Below the pieces are notes generated by a model. That model did not search any database, had not been told where the DNA came from, and was given only the letters and a program-made list of their open reading frames with translations. Shown piece by piece: positions 61,636 to 64,000 of a stretch of 64,000 bases of DNA. A program made the translations under genes and the position numbers. The stretch lies in the NCBI GenBank assembly GCA_946803715.1, contig CAMPET010000157.1, forward strand, positions 3,060 to 67,059, in the 5' to 3' direction. How positions within the stretch are numbered: position 1 is the first letter of the stretch; every line of letters begins with the position of its first letter. Origin of the DNA: Beroe ovata (Eukaryota > Ctenophora > Nuda > Beroida > Beroidae).

Positions 61636-61698
61636 CTGTCACTGTCAGATTCAAGTGTCCGAGAAAATTTCTCGGACACTTGAATCCGACTGTGACAG
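61636..61698. repeat. 31-bp-arm near-perfect inverted repeat
   Basis: Left arm 61636-61666 and right arm 61668-61698 are complementary at about 29 of 31 positions, centred on gagaaaatttctc, with almost no loop. It may be a foldback element or the relic of a replication-template switch. Confidence 0.85.
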
Positions 61699-61879
61699 AT
61701 TGACAGAGCTAAAGAATCTTTTTAAGTTTTAGTAGTCAAATTGTCTCGGATCATGATCAATAATATCATGTACTTATGAATAACTTAAACTATTATTATT
61801 AAATTGCCGATTGCCGCAAATGAACGGATCGGGATAGATACAAGATAAGATGTTATTTGTTTATTGAATTCCGATTCGT

Positions 61880-62420
61880 TTGAAATTGATGCATGGACCC
61901 TGCATGTCGAGAATTTCGTAATTTAATTGCGCGCGCGCGATGCAGATGCGAACTTTGCTTTTTTCGATCAGACACTATAGACAGGATCGGATCAGAATTA
62001 TTCTCAAATACGAACGCGAACCAAAGTCAGATATAATCCCACGCTGCGTGACCCAAATACTCTGCGGCGCGCGCGCTCGCACTGCGCGTTTCCAGTTTTC
62101 GTGAAATTCTACGACTTATCAGTTCACTGAATAGAACTGGGGCGCGCTTGTCAGATGTTACCTGACCTGTTTCTCGCGCGAGCGCGCCTTCATCGAAGGC
62201 GAAAAACTGTTTCGGCCTTCGATGAAGGCGCGCGCGCCGCGCGCGAGAAACTGAGGTCAGATAAAATCTGACAAGGGCGCGCTACATACAACATAGCATT
62301 GTCAATCGATGATAGACCCTGTCGAGAATTTCGTTTTGCGCGCGCGCGGCTCAGACTTATTCTGACGCAAGCCGCTTCGCGGCTTGCATCAGCGGTCTAG
62401 CATCGCCAGACAAAACATAG
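61880..62420 (+). repeat. CG-rich dispersed repeat, copy D, carrying an internal hairpin
   Basis: Blocks in order: tgtcgagaatttcg with a gcgcgcgcgcgatgc tract (61905-61945), cacgctgcgtgacccaaatactc and a CG tract (62040-62090), ctacgacttatcagttcactgaatagaa and ctggggcgcgct (62110-62146). Then come the long hairpin, cgatgatagaccctgtcgagaatttcg with a gcgcgcgcgcggctc tract (62312-62352), and gcttcgcggcttgcatcagcggtctagc...cgccagac (62370-62412). It is the longest copy in the window and shows that the two block groups seen apart elsewhere belong to one unit or to nested insertions. Confidence 0.75.
62142..62282. repeat. Long CG-rich inverted repeat (about 60-bp arms)
   Basis: The arms 62142-62200 and about 62215-62282 are complementary through gcgcgc, ttgtcagat, tgacct, gtttctcgcgcg and gcgcgccttcatcgaaggc, with a few short indels and a 14-base loop (gaaaaactgtttcg). 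Transcribed, it would form a strong hairpin. It lies inside repeat copy D. Confidence 0.9.
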
Positions 62421-63297
62421 CATAGTAGTTTGCAGACAAATCGTCAAATCGTGTCTTTGTGTCTTGCTCGATGCCTGAAAATTTTCAATCAATAATATAG
62501 ATAGAATTTCATTTCGGGCGCGCAGCGTGAACTTACTCCCAGACTTCATTTTGCTGATGCATGATGCTGGTTACATTTTGATAATCTGATTGTAATTGTA
62601 ATTATGCTTACTTGGAGATGTTTGTGTCATATACTATTCCCCCAAGTCTTTTTCATTCTTTTCACTTTCATCATCTGTATGTTGGTCTGCTTGGAATTTG
62701 CATGCAACCTCAGAAGACATGATCTGACAATAGTTAGTAATTTCATGGGAGCTCAAAAGTGATTGAATAAAGTTCAATGTTCTTAGCAGTTGCATCCAAT
62801 AATTGTTACAACTTTTGATTTGGAAGGAAACAAAACCTATGTTTTTCCAATGGTAATTATATAATTCAATTCTAATATGAAAAGCAATAGAAAAGGAATT
62901 GGTAATAGAGTTTCATGAGTTTTGACCACATAGTGCTGCTTTAAGTAGGGTGATTTATTTGTTATCCAATCTGTATATAACCAATGTTGGATTGCTAATC
63001 AATGTTAAATTGCTTACAAACGTGTCCCTGGCTCACAGCAAGCAGGCTGGAAATGACAGCTCCATGTAGAATTGTGTAATACACCCTCTTTTTATCTAAT
63101 ATCTATAATTTTTACCATGAAAGATTTAATTTTGGGAAAGAATTTTTGGACTCATCACCTAATCAATGTTTTTCATGAACAGTCATGCTTGATAACTAAC
63201 ACCTTCAATTGATGAAATTTTATTACAGTAAGTTCCTGTTGAAAATTGTAAAAACAATGTATTATTGATAACGATAATTACTTTTGCATCATAGGTG

Positions 63298-64000
63298 ATG
63301 GTTAAACACAGAGAAAAGAATAAGTTTCAATTCTTATCATTCAGTGATCAAATCGGAGCAATCAAGGTTATTCTGTTCATCTTATTAACATTCTTGTAAC
63401 CTGTGTTGAATAGTATGGTATGAATGAATATAATTACGCCATTCATTCTCAGGTGGTTGTTCGACGCCTCAAGCAAATTGACGGAGTATCCAGTGAAGAA
63501 TTGAGTACTCATACTTTCCAGAGTCTGCAGCATTGGAGAGAAATAAACTGCTCTGAACAATTTGGTAATTCCAATTCCAAGTATCCGACTCATTCATGGA
63601 TTCAGCTCATTTATAATCACATTCAATTGAACAATTCTGATACTGTTTCAGTGAAATGCTACGGTAAGTTGAATGGGCTTACAGAGAGTTTGGCTCAGCT
63701 TTTGCACCACAAAGAAAGTATAATGGAGATTATTTTCGAGTCCTTGGGTCAGAGTTTAGGTGGTAACACCTCCAGAGGTGCTTCTAAAACTCTTGGATGC
63801 GATGCCATTCTTGATGTTTTATCTCATTTATTTCTTGACTTGCAACAGGTTTGAAAATCAATCCTTGGTCGTACAAATGCTCTGCTAGTTGCTACATTGC
63901 TACAATGTCACGAAAATCTGTCAAATGAGTTTTTCATCACCTGCTTCCCAATGTTGTGTCAATAACATGATGATGATAATTTCAGGACTTGTACCCCCAC
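63298..64000 (+). CDS. UTP20: UTP20 homologue (small-subunit processome component), N-terminal exons, runs off window
   Basis: Exon 1 (63298-63366) starts at an ATG followed by a basic segment and FQFLSFSDQIGAIK, matching the family's N-terminal FxFLxFxxxxxxI pattern. Exon 2 (63453-63848) encodes VVVRRLKQID, then a helix with LQHWREINCSEQFG and LLHHKESIMEI, ending in LSHLFLDLQQ. Exon 3 begins at 63986 with DLYPH, continuing the family's VVQLARDLQxDFYPH block. All phases are 0. UTP20 (DRIM) is a very large HEAT-repeat protein of the nucleolar U3 small-subunit processome needed for 18S rRNA processing; only about 160 residues lie here. The assignment rests on matching the order of several short conserved blocks recalled for the family, so it is good but not certain. 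Confidence 0.75.

Larger units (their letters stand above)
61196..63297. other. Intergenic interval upstream of UTP20, repeat-rich
   Basis: This contains the two hairpins and the CG-rich repeat copy D listed separately. The last few hundred bases before 63298 are plain AT-rich sequence that should hold the UTP20 promoter. No gene is supported. Confidence 0.5.

Overview
The window is animal nuclear DNA. Every multi-exon gene has spliceosomal introns with GT/AG borders and consistent phases, and the gene content is metazoan: polycystin-2, an FGD-type RhoGEF, type I PIP5K, an LHFPL tetraspan, ShK/kringle/sushi secreted proteins and an arthropod-type hemocyanin/phenoloxidase homologue. The background is AT-rich with CG-rich islands, many (CA)n/(TG)n tracts and minisatellites. 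There are several single N characters and one run of 83 N. The mix suggests an outbred marine invertebrate, possibly from an early-branching lineage, but the sequence alone does not fix the phylum.

Layout. 1-5.4 kb: tandem repeats, a 1.2-kb near-identical duplication joined by one N, and a tRNA-derived SINE. 5.4-13 kb: three secreted-protein genes, namely a small ShK-domain peptide (+), a papain-family protease with C-terminal ShK, sushi, kringle-like and ShK modules (-), and an intronless hemocyanin-family protein with all six copper histidines (+). 13.1-14.7 kb: a small Ser/Asp-rich gene (-). 15.8-18.7 kb: an LHFPL-like tetraspan, five exons (-). 18.7-26.8 kb: gene-poor and repeat-rich, with a second N-joined duplication. 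26.8-27.5 kb: an intronless atypical Rho GTPase (-). 28.5-35.7 kb: a complete FGD-family Cdc42/Rho GEF of about 21 exons (-). 35.7-39.6 kb: repeats. 39.6-45.0 kb: type I PIP5K (-), 5' end unresolved. 47.0-47.85 kb: an unrecognised acidic protein (-). 50.2-52.3 kb: an intronless polycystin-2 channel without an EF-hand (+). 53.6-61.2 kb: an isolated candidate exon and an unrecognised four-exon gene with CxxC pairs (+). 63.3 kb to the end: the first exons of a UTP20 homologue (+).

Functionally, the 26.8-45 kb block is a same-strand run of a Rho GTPase, a RhoGEF with PI3P- and phosphoinositide-binding modules, and the kinase that makes PI(4,5)P2. These act together in actin and membrane signalling, although neighbouring genes in animals need not be co-functional. 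The 5-13 kb block looks like extracellular, defence- or venom-type biochemistry. A dispersed family of CG-rich repeats (at about 27.9, 37.6-38.2, 48.7-49.3 and 61.9-62.4 kb) and several long hairpins are the main unexplained non-coding structures. Exon borders were read by eye and may be off by one or two bases.
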